This document shows positions 46,048-57,055 of a stretch of DNA of 64,000 nt, one piece after another. The translations under genes were made by a program, and so were the position numbers. The stretch is from positions 4,661,330 to 4,725,329 of the forward strand of contig CM001633.1 of the NCBI GenBank assembly GCA_000309945.1, given 5' to 3'. The stretch comes from Leptolyngbyaceae cyanobacterium JSC-12 (lineage in GTDB: Bacteria; Cyanobacteriota; Cyanobacteriia; Leptolyngbyales; Leptolyngbyaceae). Below the pieces are notes generated by a model that was not told where the DNA came from, searched no databases, and saw nothing but the letters and a program-made list of their open reading frames with translations. Within the stretch, counting starts at the first letter, position 1; every line of letters begins with the position of its first letter.

Positions 46048-46384
46048 CTATTCTTCATCAAACACAGGTGACCAGAGAGCCGTAACCTGGACTTCCCATC
46101 CTGGTAGCAAATCAGGCACGGTTAATACGTCACCGTCTCGTAGCGTGACGATTGCTGCTCCGGGGCGATGAATCTCAATCCATTTCTGCTCTGGATGAAT
46201 CAGAATGCCAACATGGGTTCCCTGGCTGAGAAAATCGCCACCTGCCTCAACTAAACAGTCGCCGCGCGGATACTACTAGTTCTGGGAAGGCAAGCGGCGA
46301 AATCGTTCCCTCCGTCAGCGTCAGGTGGTGTTGGCATATTCGATTAGCCAAACAATGTCGGCTGGATAAGGATAGTGTTCCCTA
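46048..46384 (-). pseudogene. Degraded Uma2-family (DUF820) gene pieces
   Basis: Three consecutive frames on the minus strand encode matches to parts of Uma2-type PD-(D/E)XK-like proteins. ADIVWLIEYANTT (46330-46375) ends at a stop. GTISPLAFPELVV follows in-register but after that stop. A third frame has GDFLSQGTHVGILIHPEQ to TALWSPVFDEE, ending at TAG 46048-46050. The third piece repeats a C-terminal region, so parts of two Uma2 genes appear fused. Uma2 genes form large, fast-changing families in cyanobacteria. Confidence 0.75.
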
Positions 46385-46783
46385 CTCCTGCTCAACATAA
46401 GCTGAGCCTTGCTCCTGATTGTTGATGGAAATGCTTTGATAGCGAAGCGTACCTTTCACCACAACTTCGTCGCCAGAGTTGGGAGGCGGTTGTTGGGTTA
46501 GCACCCAAATTTCGCCAGTGGGATCTTGCAACTTGTAAACTGTTCCGCCGAGGAGAGGGACGCGATCGCCCACTTTTCCCTTGACATACACCGTTGACGC
46601 TTGCTTGGGCAACTTCAACAACACTTCAATTGGCGTAGTTTGCACAGTGGGCGATGGCTTCTGCGGCTCCGAACCAGACAAGCCACCACACCCCGCCAAG
46701 AGCATCACCCCCAGCAGGAGGATGGCATGAGTCCAATAGGGGGACATGAGCCAAATTGAGTTAATCCGTTTGCTAGAAAGCAT
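46382..46783 (-). CDS. Small lipoprotein with OB-fold-like domain
   Basis: The protein has a lipoprotein signal ending in LLAGC, then a Ser/Pro linker and a beta-rich domain (VYVKGKVGDRVPLLGGTVYKL) resembling OB folds. Likely attached to a membrane facing the periplasm. Starts at ATG 46783 (133 residues) or 46747 (121 residues) are both plausible; the frame extends to 46873, but that would lie 4 bp from the folD start and lose the signal. Function unknown. Confidence 0.75.
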   Translation of the reverse strand: MLSSKRINSIWLMSPYWTHAILLLGVMLLAGCGGLSGSEPQKPSPTVQTTPIEVLLKLPKQASTVYVKGKVGDRVPLLGGTVYKLQDPTGEIWVLTQQPPPNSGDEVVVKGTLRYQSISINNQEQGSAYVEQE

Positions 46784-46877
46784 CACCGAATTCAATCTGA
46801 AAAAGTGTCCTTGACAGGCGATCGCAGTGCTAGCATAGATCGCCGGCCTGCTAAACGTCATCTCACTCACCACGGTT

Positions 46878-47753
46878 ATGTCTACCCAAACTGCTCAACT
46901 GCTGGATGGAAAAGCCCTCGCCCAACGAATGCAGGCAGAACTGGCTGAACAAATCCAGGCAATGCAAAGTCAAAAAGGGCGTTCCCCCGGTTTAGCTGTG
47001 TTGATGGTAGGCGATAACCCTGCCAGCGCTGCCTATGTACGGAATAAAGAACGTGCCTGTGAACGGGTAGGCATTGCCTCGTTTGGTAAACACTATCCAG
47101 TGAACGTTTCCCAAGCCGAGCTAGAAGCCGATATTGAAGCCCTGAACCAAGACAATCGCGTTGATGGCATTCTGGTGCAATTGCCCCTTCCTGACCATCT
47201 GGATTCTGTCGCACTGCTCAACAAAATTCATCCCGACAAAGATGCAGATGGTTTGCATCCGGTCAATTTGGGACGGTTGGTGCGTGGAGAAACTGGATTG
47301 CGAAGCTGCACCCCCGCTGGCGTGATGCGAATTCTGCAGGATTATCAGATCGACATCAAAGGTAAACACGCTGTTGTAGTTGGGCGCAGCATTTTGGTCG
47401 GCAAGCCCCAAGCCCTGTTGCTGCTCGAAGCCGATGCCACCGTCACTATTGCCCACTCTAAAACTGCTAATTTAAGCGAAATTACTCGCTCAGCCGATAT
47501 TTTGATTGCCGCGATTGGGCGTCCCGATTTCATCAAAGCTGACATGGTAAAACCCGGTGCCACAGTGATTGATGTGGGCATTAACCGAATTATTGATTAT
47601 GAGGGCAAGTCTCGCCTAGTGGGGGATGTAGATTTTGCGGCAGTGCAGGCGATCGCGGCTCACCTTACCCCCGTTCCTGGCGGTGTCGGACCCATGACGG
47701 TCACCATGTTGTTGCAAAACACCTTTCAAAGTTATCTGGCAAAAATCCAATAA
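46878..47753 (+). CDS. folD: Methylenetetrahydrofolate dehydrogenase/cyclohydrolase
   Basis: A 291-residue bifunctional enzyme that interconverts methylene-, methenyl- and formyl-tetrahydrofolate. Signatures include [14 protein letters not shown] with the catalytic Lys, [10 protein letters not shown], the nucleotide-binding [11 protein letters not shown] and PGGVGPMTV. It is followed by crtE and a divergent-PAP2 gene, a cluster often kept together in cyanobacteria. Confidence 0.97.
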   Translation: MSTQTAQLLDGKALAQRMQAELAEQIQAMQSQKGRSPGLAVLMVGDNPASAAYVRNKERACERVGIASFGKHYPVNVSQAELEADIEALNQDNRVDGILVQLPLPDHLDSVALLNKIHPDKDADGLHPVNLGRLVRGETGLRSCTPAGVMRILQDYQIDIKGKHAVVVGRSILVGKPQALLLLEADATVTIAHSKTANLSEITRSADILIAAIGRPDFIKADMVKPGATVIDVGINRIIDYEGKSRLVGDVDFAAVQAIAAHLTPVPGGVGPMTVTMLLQNTFQSYLAKIQ

Positions 47754-47925
47754 GGGTTCGTGCTTCACGCCCACCCAAAATTTAGGAACTTAAACCTGGA
47801 AGGTAGAAACTGTTCACGTTACTTTATGACGCAGGTGTACAAAAAGCTCCGTAAAATGGTTAGGAATACAAACCTGGATAACGGGATTGAATCAACAGAC
47901 AACAAACTGGGAGGCGATAGGCATC

Positions 47926-48852
47926 ATGGTAATGACGGGCGACTTACGGGCGTCCCAACGGGAGTTCCAATTTGACCTAGCAACCTATCTAGCAGAGCGT
48001 CAAGCCCAAGTAGAAGCTGCCCTTGATCGCTCCCTGCCGATAATTTACCCAGAGAAGATTTACGAAGCAATGCGCTACTCGCTGATGGCAGGAGGCAAAC
48101 GGCTTCGCCCAATTTTATGCCTGGCAACCTGCGAGTTGACTGGAGGCACGGTTGAAATGGCTATGCCTACTGCGTGTGCTCTGGAAATGATCCATACGAT
48201 GTCGCTAATTCACGATGATTTGCCCGCGATGGACAATGACGATTATCGTCGCGGCAAACTCACTAATCACAAAGTTTTTGGAGAAGACGTGGCAATTCTG
48301 GCAGGCGATGGGTTGCTTGCCTATGCGTTTGAACACGTTGCGATCGAAACCAAAGGGGTGGCACCGGAACGACTGTTAAAGGTTGTTGCCATGCTGGGTC
48401 GGGCAGTGGGAGCCGCCGGACTGGTGGGTGGACAGGTTGTTGATCTAGAGTGTGAAGGCAAATCGGATGTTTCGTTAGAAACACTCAATTTCATCCACAA
48501 TCACAAAACGGCTGCCCTGCTAGAAGCATCGGTTACGTCTGGAGCCGTCCTTTCAGGAGCTTCTGATGAGGACGTGCAGCGCTTACTTCGCTACGCTCAG
48601 AACATTGGTTTAGCATTTCAGATCGTGGATGATATTTTGGATATTACTGCTACTCAAGAAGAGCTTGGCAAAACGGCTGGTAAGGACTTGACTGCTCAGA
48701 AGGCGACCTATCCCAGTATCTGGGGATTGGAAGAATCCCGACGGCAGGCTGACAAATTAATCAGCGATGCTAAGTCTGAACTAGGTCTGTTTGGAGAGAA
48801 AGCGATCGCGCTGGTTGCGATTGCAGATTTCATCACTGCTCGAACTCACTAA
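47926..48852 (+). CDS. crtE: Geranylgeranyl diphosphate synthase
   Basis: A 308-residue polyprenyl synthetase. The first Asp-rich motif is [11 protein letters not shown] (about 96-106) and the second is DDILD (about 240). It makes geranylgeranyl diphosphate for carotenoids, chlorophyll and quinone side chains. ATG 47926 is preceded by a GGGAGG ribosome-binding site; a TTG at 47887 is also in frame but less likely. A second ATG at 47932 is possible. Confidence 0.95.
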   Translation: MVMTGDLRASQREFQFDLATYLAERQAQVEAALDRSLPIIYPEKIYEAMRYSLMAGGKRLRPILCLATCELTGGTVEMAMPTACALEMIHTMSLIHDDLPAMDNDDYRRGKLTNHKVFGEDVAILAGDGLLAYAFEHVAIETKGVAPERLLKVVAMLGRAVGAAGLVGGQVVDLECEGKSDVSLETLNFIHNHKTAALLEASVTSGAVLSGASDEDVQRLLRYAQNIGLAFQIVDDILDITATQEELGKTAGKDLTAQKATYPSIWGLEESRRQADKLISDAKSELGLFGEKAIALVAIADFITARTH

Positions 48853-48926
48853 ACTTTTTCGGTTATTAAATCGCTCTCACACATCATTTCTATTCTCGGC
48901 ACACCTCTCTCACCCATCCAAACAAC

Positions 48927-49382
48927 ATGCAGGACTTTGGCGATATTCTCAATAACCAGGTGCTGCTGGTTGCAATTGCAGCCTGTTTAATCGCTCAATT
49001 ACTCAAAGTGTTTGTTGAACTGGCTAAAAACGGGAAAGTGAACATTCGTTCCCTGGTTGAAACTGGCGGAATGCCCAGCGCACACTCAGCATTTGTCACA
49101 GCTCTTGCCAGCGGAGTAGGGCAGGCACTTGGCTGGGCAAGCCCAGAGTTTGCGATGGCAGCCGTGTTTGCTGGAATTGTCATGTACGATGCTGCAGGTG
49201 TACGGCAAGCAGCGGGAAAACAAGCCCGTGTTCTTAATCAGATCATTGATGAATTCTTTCAGGGCGATCATCATTTTAACGAAGATCGCCTCAAAGAGTT
49301 ATTGGGACACACACCATTTCAGGTCGTTGCTGGCTCAGTTCTCGGTGTCGCTATTTCCTGGGTCGCTGAAATCGCTTATTAA
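48927..49382 (+). CDS. Divergent PAP2-family (DUF212) membrane protein
   Basis: A 151-residue protein of the divergent PAP2/acid phosphatase-related family. Signatures are GGMPSAHSAFV, with the conserved Ser-Ala-His, and MYDAAGVRQAAG. Three to four hydrophobic segments indicate a membrane protein. Relatives in plants and cyanobacteria lie near crtE; a lipid phosphatase role in isoprenoid metabolism has been proposed but is not established. Convergent with thiE. Confidence 0.9.
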   Translation: MQDFGDILNNQVLLVAIAACLIAQLLKVFVELAKNGKVNIRSLVETGGMPSAHSAFVTALASGVGQALGWASPEFAMAAVFAGIVMYDAAGVRQAAGKQARVLNQIIDEFFQGDHHFNEDRLKELLGHTPFQVVAGSVLGVAISWVAEIAY

Positions 49383-49430
49383 GCGTACCCTTCTTGAATC
49401 TTTTACGGCATTACCTATCCTTCGTTCAAA

Positions 49431-50489
49431 TCAATATTCTTTCTGAGTTGAGGTAATTTGGCTCAAAAGCTGTTGTGTAACAGCGGTGGGCTGATCGGAC
49501 TGCATAATTGCCCTGACAACGGCAACTCGCCTGGCACCAGCAGCTAATACATCTTGTACATTGGTTGCATCGATACCACCGATCGCGAACCAGGGAATAG
49601 TAGCAGCGTGTTCTGCGGCATAGCGCACATACTCCAAACCAGCAGCGGCTCGACCTGCTTTGGTAGGCGTTGCGTACACTGGACCGACCCCAATATAGTC
49701 TGCACCTTCTTGAATGGCGCGATGCATCTCGTCTGGATTTTTAGTCGAACATCCAATTATGCGCTGTGAACCTAGCAGTCGCCGTGCCAGCGGCAGGGGT
49801 AAATCCTGTTGTCCCAAATGCACACCATCGGCTCCAACAGCAAGAGCAATATCGACGCGATCGTTAACAATAAACAACGCGCCAAAGCGATGGCAAAGTT
49901 GGCACAATTGATGAGCCGTTACCAACCGGGTCTCATCATCTGCCTCCTTATCTCGATGCTGCACCAATGTTAGACCTCCTTGTAAAGCAGCTTCGACAGT
50001 GGCAAAGAGCTTTTCGGAAGGAGCCGTAACCAGATACAACCGTGCCGACTGGAGCTTTTGTTGATAGTCATGGCGAATCAGTTGACTTTCTAGCGTGTAA
50101 ACTCGGTACCGCATTTGCTTGCAGGCAGCACCCATATCAGCCCGATACACCTTTCCATACTCTTCCAACACGCGCAGTGCTTCCTGCACCCGGCACAAAT
50201 TAGCCTGAAGCACTTGCTGAATATCCGCCCGTTGCTCTTCACTAGGATGGGTTAGCTCAGTCCCTGCATCGCTGGGAGTATCTCTTGCAGCTCGCAGTTC
50301 CGCTGTATGCCACTGGGCTAGTTCCTGCCGTAACGTTTTGCATTCTTCGGTTAGTTGCGCATTGTCCAACCCAAATCGGCACCATTCTTCGATAATCCGC
50401 AGTCCTTCCCGTGCCCGGTCCAAATTGGCATCCAAAATGCGATACAGCGATAGTTGAATAAATCGATTTTGGTTATGCATTGCGCTCAT
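49431..50489 (-). CDS. thiE: Thiamine-phosphate synthase, cyanobacterial long form
   Basis: A 352-residue enzyme. The C-terminal half (about 148-345) is a TIM-barrel thiamine-phosphate synthase with the motifs LVQHRDKEAD, NDRVDIALAVGADGVHLGQQDLP and GVGPVYATPTK. It joins the pyrimidine and thiazole halves of thiamine. The N-terminal 140 residues form a helical extension with REGLRIIEEWCRF and QEALRVLEEYGK repeats, typical of cyanobacterial ThiE. ATG 50489 or 50480 may be the start. Confidence 0.95.
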   Translation of the reverse strand: MSAMHNQNRFIQLSLYRILDANLDRAREGLRIIEEWCRFGLDNAQLTEECKTLRQELAQWHTAELRAARDTPSDAGTELTHPSEEQRADIQQVLQANLCRVQEALRVLEEYGKVYRADMGAACKQMRYRVYTLESQLIRHDYQQKLQSARLYLVTAPSEKLFATVEAALQGGLTLVQHRDKEADDETRLVTAHQLCQLCHRFGALFIVNDRVDIALAVGADGVHLGQQDLPLPLARRLLGSQRIIGCSTKNPDEMHRAIQEGADYIGVGPVYATPTKAGRAAAGLEYVRYAAEHAATIPWFAIGGIDATNVQDVLAAGARRVAVVRAIMQSDQPTAVTQQLLSQITSTQKEY

Positions 50490-50750
50490 TCAAACGGTTT
50501 TACTTTTTAAGCATACTTAGCGAAACATTCAGTTGAATGGATGAATTCTGCTAACCAAATTGCAACTTGTTTACATAGTCGGGTTTTGCTGGGCAACTGT
50601 GTTAGAGGATCCAAAATGGTGAAAATTTAGTGGTTCATCTGCTCTGAAATGAAGTACAACGTTTAAGTTATTCCCATTCAAGTTCCGTGGCTATTGGAGC
50701 GATTTTATCAGGGCTGCATAATTCAGAATTTGAGTGCCAGGAGAAGGGCG

Positions 50751-52949
50751 TTGAAATCTATCACTTCACACAATCCTGATTACGATCGCAGAGTTCCCGT
50801 TATCAAGTACCTCGCTTTGCGGTCTTCTAGGTGGCTCAGCGTTAGCTTGATGTTTTGGCTTTTGATTGGCTTCAAGGGTTCCAGTGCGATCGCCCAATCT
50901 TCAGTTCCACAACCCGATTCAGATGCTCAATCTGCCAATTCCGATGCAGTAGCTGTGCTTCATGTTAATCCAAACAGTGGTGATGATGCGACTGCAGATG
51001 GCAGCGATCGCGCTCCCTTTAAAACTATCACCCGCGCCTTAGAGTTTGCCCAACCTAACTCTGTTATTCAGCTTGCTCCTGGCACTTACAGCACCCAAAC
51101 TGGCGAGAGTTTTCCCATCGCCCTGAAGCCACGCGTGACGTTGCGAGGCAACCCTGAAAGTCGTGGGCAAGAAGTCATCATTCAAGGCAGTGGTAGCTTC
51201 ACTAGCCCTAACCGTCCACGCCAGAGTATTACTTTTTTAGGAGGTGCGAATCAGGCAATTCTCAGCGGGGTTACGATTACGAATCCTGACCCAAACGGAT
51301 ATGGCATTCAAGTTGAATCTAGTAATCCAGCGATTATCAACAACACGTTTACAGGGAATGGTCGGGGCGGCGCGATCTTTGTAGGAAATAGCAACTCGCT
51401 GGTTCGCAACAACTTCTTCTACCAAAACGGTGCACATGGTATTAGCCTGCGTGACGCGGCTTACCCTACCATTCAAGACAATATTTTTGAGCAAACAATC
51501 ATCGGCATTCTAGTAGATGACAATGCCTCTCCCGTAATTACAAACAACCGAATTACCCAAAATAAAACAGGTGTAATGGTTCAGGGCAAGGGACAACCAA
51601 AACTTCGCAACAACTCAGTCGAAAATAATGAGCAGTTCGGGTTGCTGGCGATCGCTCACTCGAAGCCAGATTTTGCTACTTCTGGAGACGATGCAAATTT
51701 CTTCCGGAATAATGGCAAGCAAGATGTCAAAACTGAATTAGCTATGGCTAGAGAAGAACCAGCAAACACTCCGCAGAAACATGCTGTTTCCGTTGCTCAG
51801 CTAGATGAACCGACTCCCAAGAAACAGGCTCCTCCTGCAAAAGAGACAAACCCAACTTCTTCAGATCAATCAGAGCGTCCCAAAATCACGGATGTACCCG
51901 TCCAAACGCTTGTGGTTCCAGTGGTACCAATCGCACCATCTGCCAAAATCACCTCGATTCAACCCGAAACAGTCCCATTTGGCGATCGCCTGCCAGCAAC
52001 TCCTCCAAGCCCAACCCCTGCAGCCTTACCCGGAGCAAATCTATCAGTCACTCCTAATCCAATATCCTCTTCTGCCACGGCAACTACCAAAACTGAAGGG
52101 CTTTCATCAGCCGCATTCCCAATTCCTGGAGCACTGATTGACAGGAAGTCGGATACTCACCCCACAAGACCACTCCAACTTGTGCAAATAGAGCAACCAA
52201 GGATGCCATCTTCTATCCCATCAACGAAGTCCCCCCTAGCCATTGTTGAAATTAATCGGGCACCCAGGATGCAACCCGTTCCGCGTCCATCTTCTCAACC
52301 AATTGTGAGTGCGGTGCCACGTCCGACTCCGCTGCCAGTTCCCCCTGCAAGATCTGTGGATGAAATTCCTGCCCCTCCCGTAGCTTTTCGTCGCACCGCT
52401 TCTCTTCCTGCTAACCCTGCACCCATCCCTGAATCTGCGCCGTCACCACTATTGACTGCAAAGGTAACAAGCCGTTCCATTCCAATTCCAGTCCCGCCAC
52501 CAGAAACAGCTCAGACAATGCCTGCTCCCAATCGTTTGGCATCTCCACCAATATTGACTACTCCTCCTGACGTTTTACAATCTACTGTTAATGCTCAACC
52601 TGCAAATAGATTAGGTAGTCTGCTTCCGGTACCAAGTTCAAATATTCCTATTGGCAATATTGGAGACATGCCCAGCGTGTATTCAATGCGAGGACATCTT
52701 CGGCAAAATACTCAAGGGTTAGAAGCAAGCAATGCGTATGCTTTAGTCAAGTATCGAGTGATTGTCCTGGCAACCAATGAGATACAACATGAACAAATTC
52801 GCTCTATTGCTCCTAATGCTTTCTCTGTAATTTATCGAGGACAACGAGTTCTACAAGCAGGCGCTTTCAGCGATCGCACAAAAGCTGAGCAACTTGCCGC
52901 CACGTTCAACAGTCAAGGGTTGCAAGCTGTCATTGAATCATTGAGATAA
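50751..52949 (+). CDS. Exported beta-helix (DUF1565) protein with SPOR-like C terminus
   Basis: After a signal-anchor segment (about residues 27-50) lies a DUF1565/pectate-lyase-like right-handed beta-helix (about 60-300) with the DGSDRAPFKTITRALE start motif and NNTFTGNG-type repeats. A long Pro/Ser/Thr-rich linker follows (about 330-630). The last 80 residues (YRVIVLATNE, then LQAGAFSDRTKAEQLAATF) resemble a SPOR domain, which binds denuded peptidoglycan. TTG 50751 or an earlier TTG at 50694 may be the start; neither has a clear ribosome-binding site. Function unknown. Confidence 0.8.
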   Translation: MKSITSHNPDYDRRVPVIKYLALRSSRWLSVSLMFWLLIGFKGSSAIAQSSVPQPDSDAQSANSDAVAVLHVNPNSGDDATADGSDRAPFKTITRALEFAQPNSVIQLAPGTYSTQTGESFPIALKPRVTLRGNPESRGQEVIIQGSGSFTSPNRPRQSITFLGGANQAILSGVTITNPDPNGYGIQVESSNPAIINNTFTGNGRGGAIFVGNSNSLVRNNFFYQNGAHGISLRDAAYPTIQDNIFEQTIIGILVDDNASPVITNNRITQNKTGVMVQGKGQPKLRNNSVENNEQFGLLAIAHSKPDFATSGDDANFFRNNGKQDVKTELAMAREEPANTPQKHAVSVAQLDEPTPKKQAPPAKETNPTSSDQSERPKITDVPVQTLVVPVVPIAPSAKITSIQPETVPFGDRLPATPPSPTPAALPGANLSVTPNPISSSATATTKTEGLSSAAFPIPGALIDRKSDTHPTRPLQLVQIEQPRMPSSIPSTKSPLAIVEINRAPRMQPVPRPSSQPIVSAVPRPTPLPVPPARSVDEIPAPPVAFRRTASLPANPAPIPESAPSPLLTAKVTSRSIPIPVPPPETAQTMPAPNRLASPPILTTPPDVLQSTVNAQPANRLGSLLPVPSSNIPIGNIGDMPSVYSMRGHLRQNTQGLEASNAYALVKYRVIVLATNEIQHEQIRSIAPNAFSVIYRGQRVLQAGAFSDRTKAEQLAATFNSQGLQAVIESLR

Positions 52950-52962
52950 AAACTCCGCATAA

Positions 52963-53001
52963 TATTTACGCCCCCAGAAACAATTCCTAAAGGCGTAAAT
53001 A
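52963..53001. terminator. Hairpin between the beta-helix gene and rpsJ
   Basis: A perfect 10-bp inverted repeat TATTTACGCC (52963-52972) and GGCGTAAATA (52992-53001) with a 19-nt loop. It sits between convergent genes 14 bp after the beta-helix stop codon and could act as a terminator, although the trailing T run is weak on the plus strand. Confidence 0.5.
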
Positions 53002-53089
53002 AATTTCGGCCAAATCTAGAGTTTCCCCTCAGACAAACCTCTAGTTTTCGAGTCCGACGTGGTTTAGCAATTTCCTCTTCCCCAAAAAC

Positions 53090-53407
53090 TTATAGTTTGA
53101 CCTCAATATCAACCCCAGCCGGTAGATCGAGTTTCATCAACGCATCGATTGTTTTGGAAGAAGGCTGGTAAATGTCGATAATGCGGTGGTGAGTACGTGT
53201 TTCAAAATGCTCCCGAGAATCTTTATCAACGTGGGGAGAACGCAACACACAATAAATTCGACGACGGGTTGGAAGCGGAATTGGACCGATCGCTGTAGCA
53301 TTTGTGCGATTGGCTGTATCTACAATTTTCTCGCAAGAAGTATCCAAAAGGCGGCGATCAAATGCCTTAAGCCGAATCCGAATCTTTTGTTGCTGAATAG
53401 TTGCCAT
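53090..53407 (-). CDS. rpsJ: Ribosomal protein uS10
   Basis: A 105-residue small-subunit protein, with the segments [20 protein letters not shown] and [14 protein letters not shown]10 also acts with NusB in antitermination. In cyanobacteria it follows tuf at the end of the str operon, as here (168 bp gap), instead of heading the S10 operon. Confidence 0.98.
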   Translation of the reverse strand: MATIQQQKIRIRLKAFDRRLLDTSCEKIVDTANRTNATAIGPIPLPTRRRIYCVLRSPHVDKDSREHFETRTHHRIIDIYQPSSKTIDALMKLDLPAGVDIEVKL

Positions 53408-53575
53408 CGAGTTTACCTGTTAAGTTGTCAAGGTTCAAAAAGAATTGCATGGAAAGCAGTAGACACACTATCTAAAGTAAAGTCTCATCTGCTTCCGTTT
53501 TTGTCAGACAATGCGATGAAGCTATCAGCAATCCTCACAAGGCTGCTAATAGCCTCATCCACTGAATTTACAAAG

Positions 53576-54805
53576 CTATTTCAGGATTTTGGAAACAACT
53601 CCTGCACCAACAGTCCGGCCACCTTCACGAATTGCGAAGCGCATCCCCTGCTCAATTGCGATTGGGTTGATTAATTCAACGGTCATCTTGATGCGATCGC
53701 CAGGCATCACCATCTCAGCCTCACCACCTTCGTCACTGGTGAAGTTACTGATAGTACCTGTCACATCTGTCGTCCGCACATAAAACTGAGGCTTGTATCC
53801 GGGGAAGAAAGGAGTATGACGACCGCCTTCCTCTTTCTTCAAAATATACACTTCAGATTCAAACTGAGTGTGAGGCGTAATTGAACCAGGCTTTGCCAGC
53901 ACCATCCCACGTTCAATATCTGTCTTTTGCACACCTCGGAGAAGAATACCAGCATTATCACCTGCCATCCCTTCATCCAGTTGCTTCTTGAACATCTCAA
54001 TTCCTGTGACAACAGTCTTCCGGGTTGGCTTGATCCCGACAATTTCAATTTCATCCTGAATCTTCACCTTTCCGCGCTCGATTCTGCCCGTCGCCACAGT
54101 ACCACGACCGGTAATTGAGAACACATCCTCTACTGCCATCAAGAAAGGTTTGTCAATCTCCCGTTCAGGAGTCGGAATGTACTCATCAACAGAATCCATC
54201 AGCTCGTAAATCTTATCAACCCATTCATTTTCACCACGTTGGGTTTTGGGGTTTGCAGTCATGGTTTCCAGAGCTTGCAAAGCAGAACCCGCAGTAATGG
54301 GGATCTCATCACCTGGAAAATCATAAGAACTCAACAGTTCTCGAACCTCCAGTTCCACCAACTCCAAAAGCTCATCATCGTCTACCATGTCCTTTTTGTT
54401 TAAGAACACAACCAGACGGGGCACACCAACCTGGCGCGCCAACAAAATATGCTCACGAGTCTGAGGCATAGGACCATCCGCAGCTGATACAACCAGAATG
54501 GCACCGTCCATTTGGGCTGCACCTGTAATCATGTTTTTCACATAGTCAGCATGACCAGGACAATCTACGTGGGCATAATGACGGCTCTCAGTCTCGTACT
54601 CTACGTGAGCAGTGTTAATGGTAATACCACGAGCCTTTTCTTCGGGCGCAGCATCAATCTCGTCATACTTTCTAGCTTGAGCCTGACCATTGGCTGCCAA
54701 AGTCATGGTGATTGCAGCAGTCAACGTAGTCTTGCCATGGTCAACGTGACCAATTGTGCCGATGTTAACGTGGGGTTTAGTCCGTTCAAACTTTGCGCGT
54801 GCCAT
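53576..54805 (-). CDS. tuf: Translation elongation factor Tu
   Basis: A 409-residue GTPase delivering aminoacyl-tRNA to the ribosome. Motifs: GHVDHGKT (about 19-26), [16 protein letters not shown] and the two C-terminal beta-barrel domains. An approximately 10-residue insertion ([11 protein letters not shown] region) is typical of cyanobacteria and chloroplasts. It is 24 bp downstream of fusA. Confidence 0.99.
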   Translation of the reverse strand: MARAKFERTKPHVNIGTIGHVDHGKTTLTAAITMTLAANGQAQARKYDEIDAAPEEKARGITINTAHVEYETESRHYAHVDCPGHADYVKNMITGAAQMDGAILVVSAADGPMPQTREHILLARQVGVPRLVVFLNKKDMVDDDELLELVELEVRELLSSYDFPGDEIPITAGSALQALETMTANPKTQRGENEWVDKIYELMDSVDEYIPTPEREIDKPFLMAVEDVFSITGRGTVATGRIERGKVKIQDEIEIVGIKPTRKTVVTGIEMFKKQLDEGMAGDNAGILLRGVQKTDIERGMVLAKPGSITPHTQFESEVYILKKEEGGRHTPFFPGYKPQFYVRTTDVTGTISNFTSDEGGEAEMVMPGDRIKMTVELINPIAIEQGMRFAIREGGRTVGAGVVSKILK

Positions 54806-54829
54806 TGATCTATGCGTTCCTTTTCCTGA

Positions 54830-56950
54830 TTATGCGTTCCCTTTACTCTTTGCGATGATTGCCTCAGCTTCGTTCCGGGGGACTTCATCGTAGTTGCTAA
54901 ACTCCATCGAGAAGACTCCCCGCCCCTGAGTCTTTGTTCGGATATCTGTAGCATATCCAAACATGTTTGCCAATGGAACCTTTGCAGTTACCTTAGCGAT
55001 CCCGTTGGTATTATCCTGACCTTCGATCTGTCCTCTACGAGAGTTTAAATCACCAATCACGTTACCAACAAAATCGTCAGGAACTTCAACTTCCACTTTC
55101 ATCATCGGCTCCAGCAAAACCGGAGCTGCTTTCATAACGGCTTCCTTAATTGCCATTGAACCAGCAATCTTGAATGCCATTTCTGAAGAGTCGACCTCGT
55201 GGTAAGACCCATCAACCAGGGTCGCCTTGAGATCGATGACTGGATAACCAGCGATGATACCTGATTCGCAGGCTTCCTTCATCCCTTGCTCGGCTGGTGC
55301 AATGTATTCTTTGGGAACTGCACCACCCACAATTTTAGAGACAAATTCAAAACCACTGCCAGGTTCTCCAGGTTCCAGCTCAATCACAACATGCCCGTAC
55401 TGCCCCTTACCACCACTTTGGCGAACAAACTTACCTTCAGCCCGAACAGGTTTACGAATCGTCTCACGATACGCAACTTGGGGGGCACCGACATTCGCCT
55501 CGACCTTAAATTCACGTTTCATTCGATCCACAAGAATATCCAGGTGAAGCTCGCCCATGCCAGAAATGACTGTCTGGTTCGTTTCTTGATCCACATGAAC
55601 CCGGAAAGTTGGATCTTCCTCCGCAAGGGATTGAAGCGCCTTGGAAAGCTTTTCCATATCCTGCTTGGTCTTAGGCTCAACTGCAACGGAAATCACAGGT
55701 TCTGGAATGAAAAGGGACTCTAGAATCACTGGGGCATTCTCATCGCAGAGCGTATCACCTGTAAAAGTATCTTTTAGCCCAAGTGCAGCACCCAGATCAC
55801 CTGCACGAAGCTCGTCAACTTCAATTCGGTCATCTGCTTTTAGCACAATCAAACGGGAAATACGCTCTTTCTTATTTTTCGCTGAATTTAAGACATAGCT
55901 TCCTTTCTGGAGTACCCCTGAATACACTCGAACAAATGTGAGACGGCCATAGGGATCTGCCATGATCTTAAATGCTAGTGCCGCCAGAGGCTGATTGTCG
56001 TCAGCAATTCGCTCCACTGTGTCACCTGTAGGCGTTGTGCCTTGAATGGCGGGAACATCGATGGGAGCAGGCAAATAGTCAATCACAGCATCCAGGAGCA
56101 GTTGAACCCCTTTATTTTTGAAGGCAGAACCGCACAACATGGGAACAATGGTGCCTTCCAAAGTTCCTTTCCGAAGAGCAGACTTAATCTCAGCTTCTGT
56201 TAACTCTTCTCCTTCAAGATATTTTTCGGTTAAAGCATCGTCTGTTTCAGCAACAGATTCAAGCAACTTTAAGCGGTACTCTTCAGCTAATTCAGCTACA
56301 TCTTCGGGAATCGCAACCTCCTGAATGTCGGTCCCTAAGTCATTCGCGTAGATGTAGGCTCTCATACGGACGAGATCAACGATGCCGCGGAGGTTATCTT
56401 CACTGCCAATGGGAAGCTGAATAGGTACAGCATTGGTTCTCAGGCGATCGCGAACCTGATCATAAACTTTGAAAAAATTTGCCCCCGTCCTGTCCATCTT
56501 GTTAACAAAAACAATTCGAGGAACCCTGTAACGATCCGCCTGTCGCCACACCGTTTCAGTTTGAGGCTGAACACCCCCCACCGAACACAAAACAGTAATT
56601 ACTCCATCCAAGACCCGCATGGAACGTTCAACTTCAATGGTGAAATCCACGTGCCCAGGAGTATCAATAATATTGATCTTGTACTCTGGCTCTCCAGCCA
56701 GTGGTTGAGTTGGGTTATTCGGGTCTCGCCGAGTCCATGCTGTACTGATTGCGGCCGCCGTAATTGTAATGCCACGCTCTCGCTCCTGCTCCATCCAATC
56801 AGTCACAGCAGTTCCTTCATGAACTTCGCCCATCTTATGAACGACACCAGAGTAGAACAAGATTCGTTCAGTTGTAGTAGTCTTACCAGCGTCAATATGT
56901 GCTGCGATACCGATGTTTCGAACTCTCTCAAGCGGAACTGTACGTGGCAC
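54830..56950 (-). CDS. fusA: Translation elongation factor G
   Basis: A 706-residue translocase GTPase with [26 protein letters not shown] and [10 protein letters not shown]. The start is GTG 56950, preceded by a strong AAGGAGGT ribosome-binding site; the frame runs a few codons further upstream. An insertion of about 15 residues ([12 protein letters not shown] segment) before the G3 motif makes it slightly longer than the usual 691 residues. Confidence 0.98.
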   Translation of the reverse strand: MPRTVPLERVRNIGIAAHIDAGKTTTTERILFYSGVVHKMGEVHEGTAVTDWMEQERERGITITAAAISTAWTRRDPNNPTQPLAGEPEYKINIIDTPGHVDFTIEVERSMRVLDGVITVLCSVGGVQPQTETVWRQADRYRVPRIVFVNKMDRTGANFFKVYDQVRDRLRTNAVPIQLPIGSEDNLRGIVDLVRMRAYIYANDLGTDIQEVAIPEDVAELAEEYRLKLLESVAETDDALTEKYLEGEELTEAEIKSALRKGTLEGTIVPMLCGSAFKNKGVQLLLDAVIDYLPAPIDVPAIQGTTPTGDTVERIADDNQPLAALAFKIMADPYGRLTFVRVYSGVLQKGSYVLNSAKNKKERISRLIVLKADDRIEVDELRAGDLGAALGLKDTFTGDTLCDENAPVILESLFIPEPVISVAVEPKTKQDMEKLSKALQSLAEEDPTFRVHVDQETNQTVISGMGELHLDILVDRMKREFKVEANVGAPQVAYRETIRKPVRAEGKFVRQSGGKGQYGHVVIELEPGEPGSGFEFVSKIVGGAVPKEYIAPAEQGMKEACESGIIAGYPVIDLKATLVDGSYHEVDSSEMAFKIAGSMAIKEAVMKAAPVLLEPMMKVEVEVPDDFVGNVIGDLNSRRGQIEGQDNTNGIAKVTAKVPLANMFGYATDIRTKTQGRGVFSMEFSNYDEVPRNEAEAIIAKSKGNA

Positions 56951-57055
56951 AGCTACCTCCTTCAGTTTCTGCCGCAAAAGCGCGGGTTATTATAACCTAA
57001 TGCTGTTACAATTCTATACTCGATTACTGCCAGATAGCGGCAACCCCAGGCTTGC

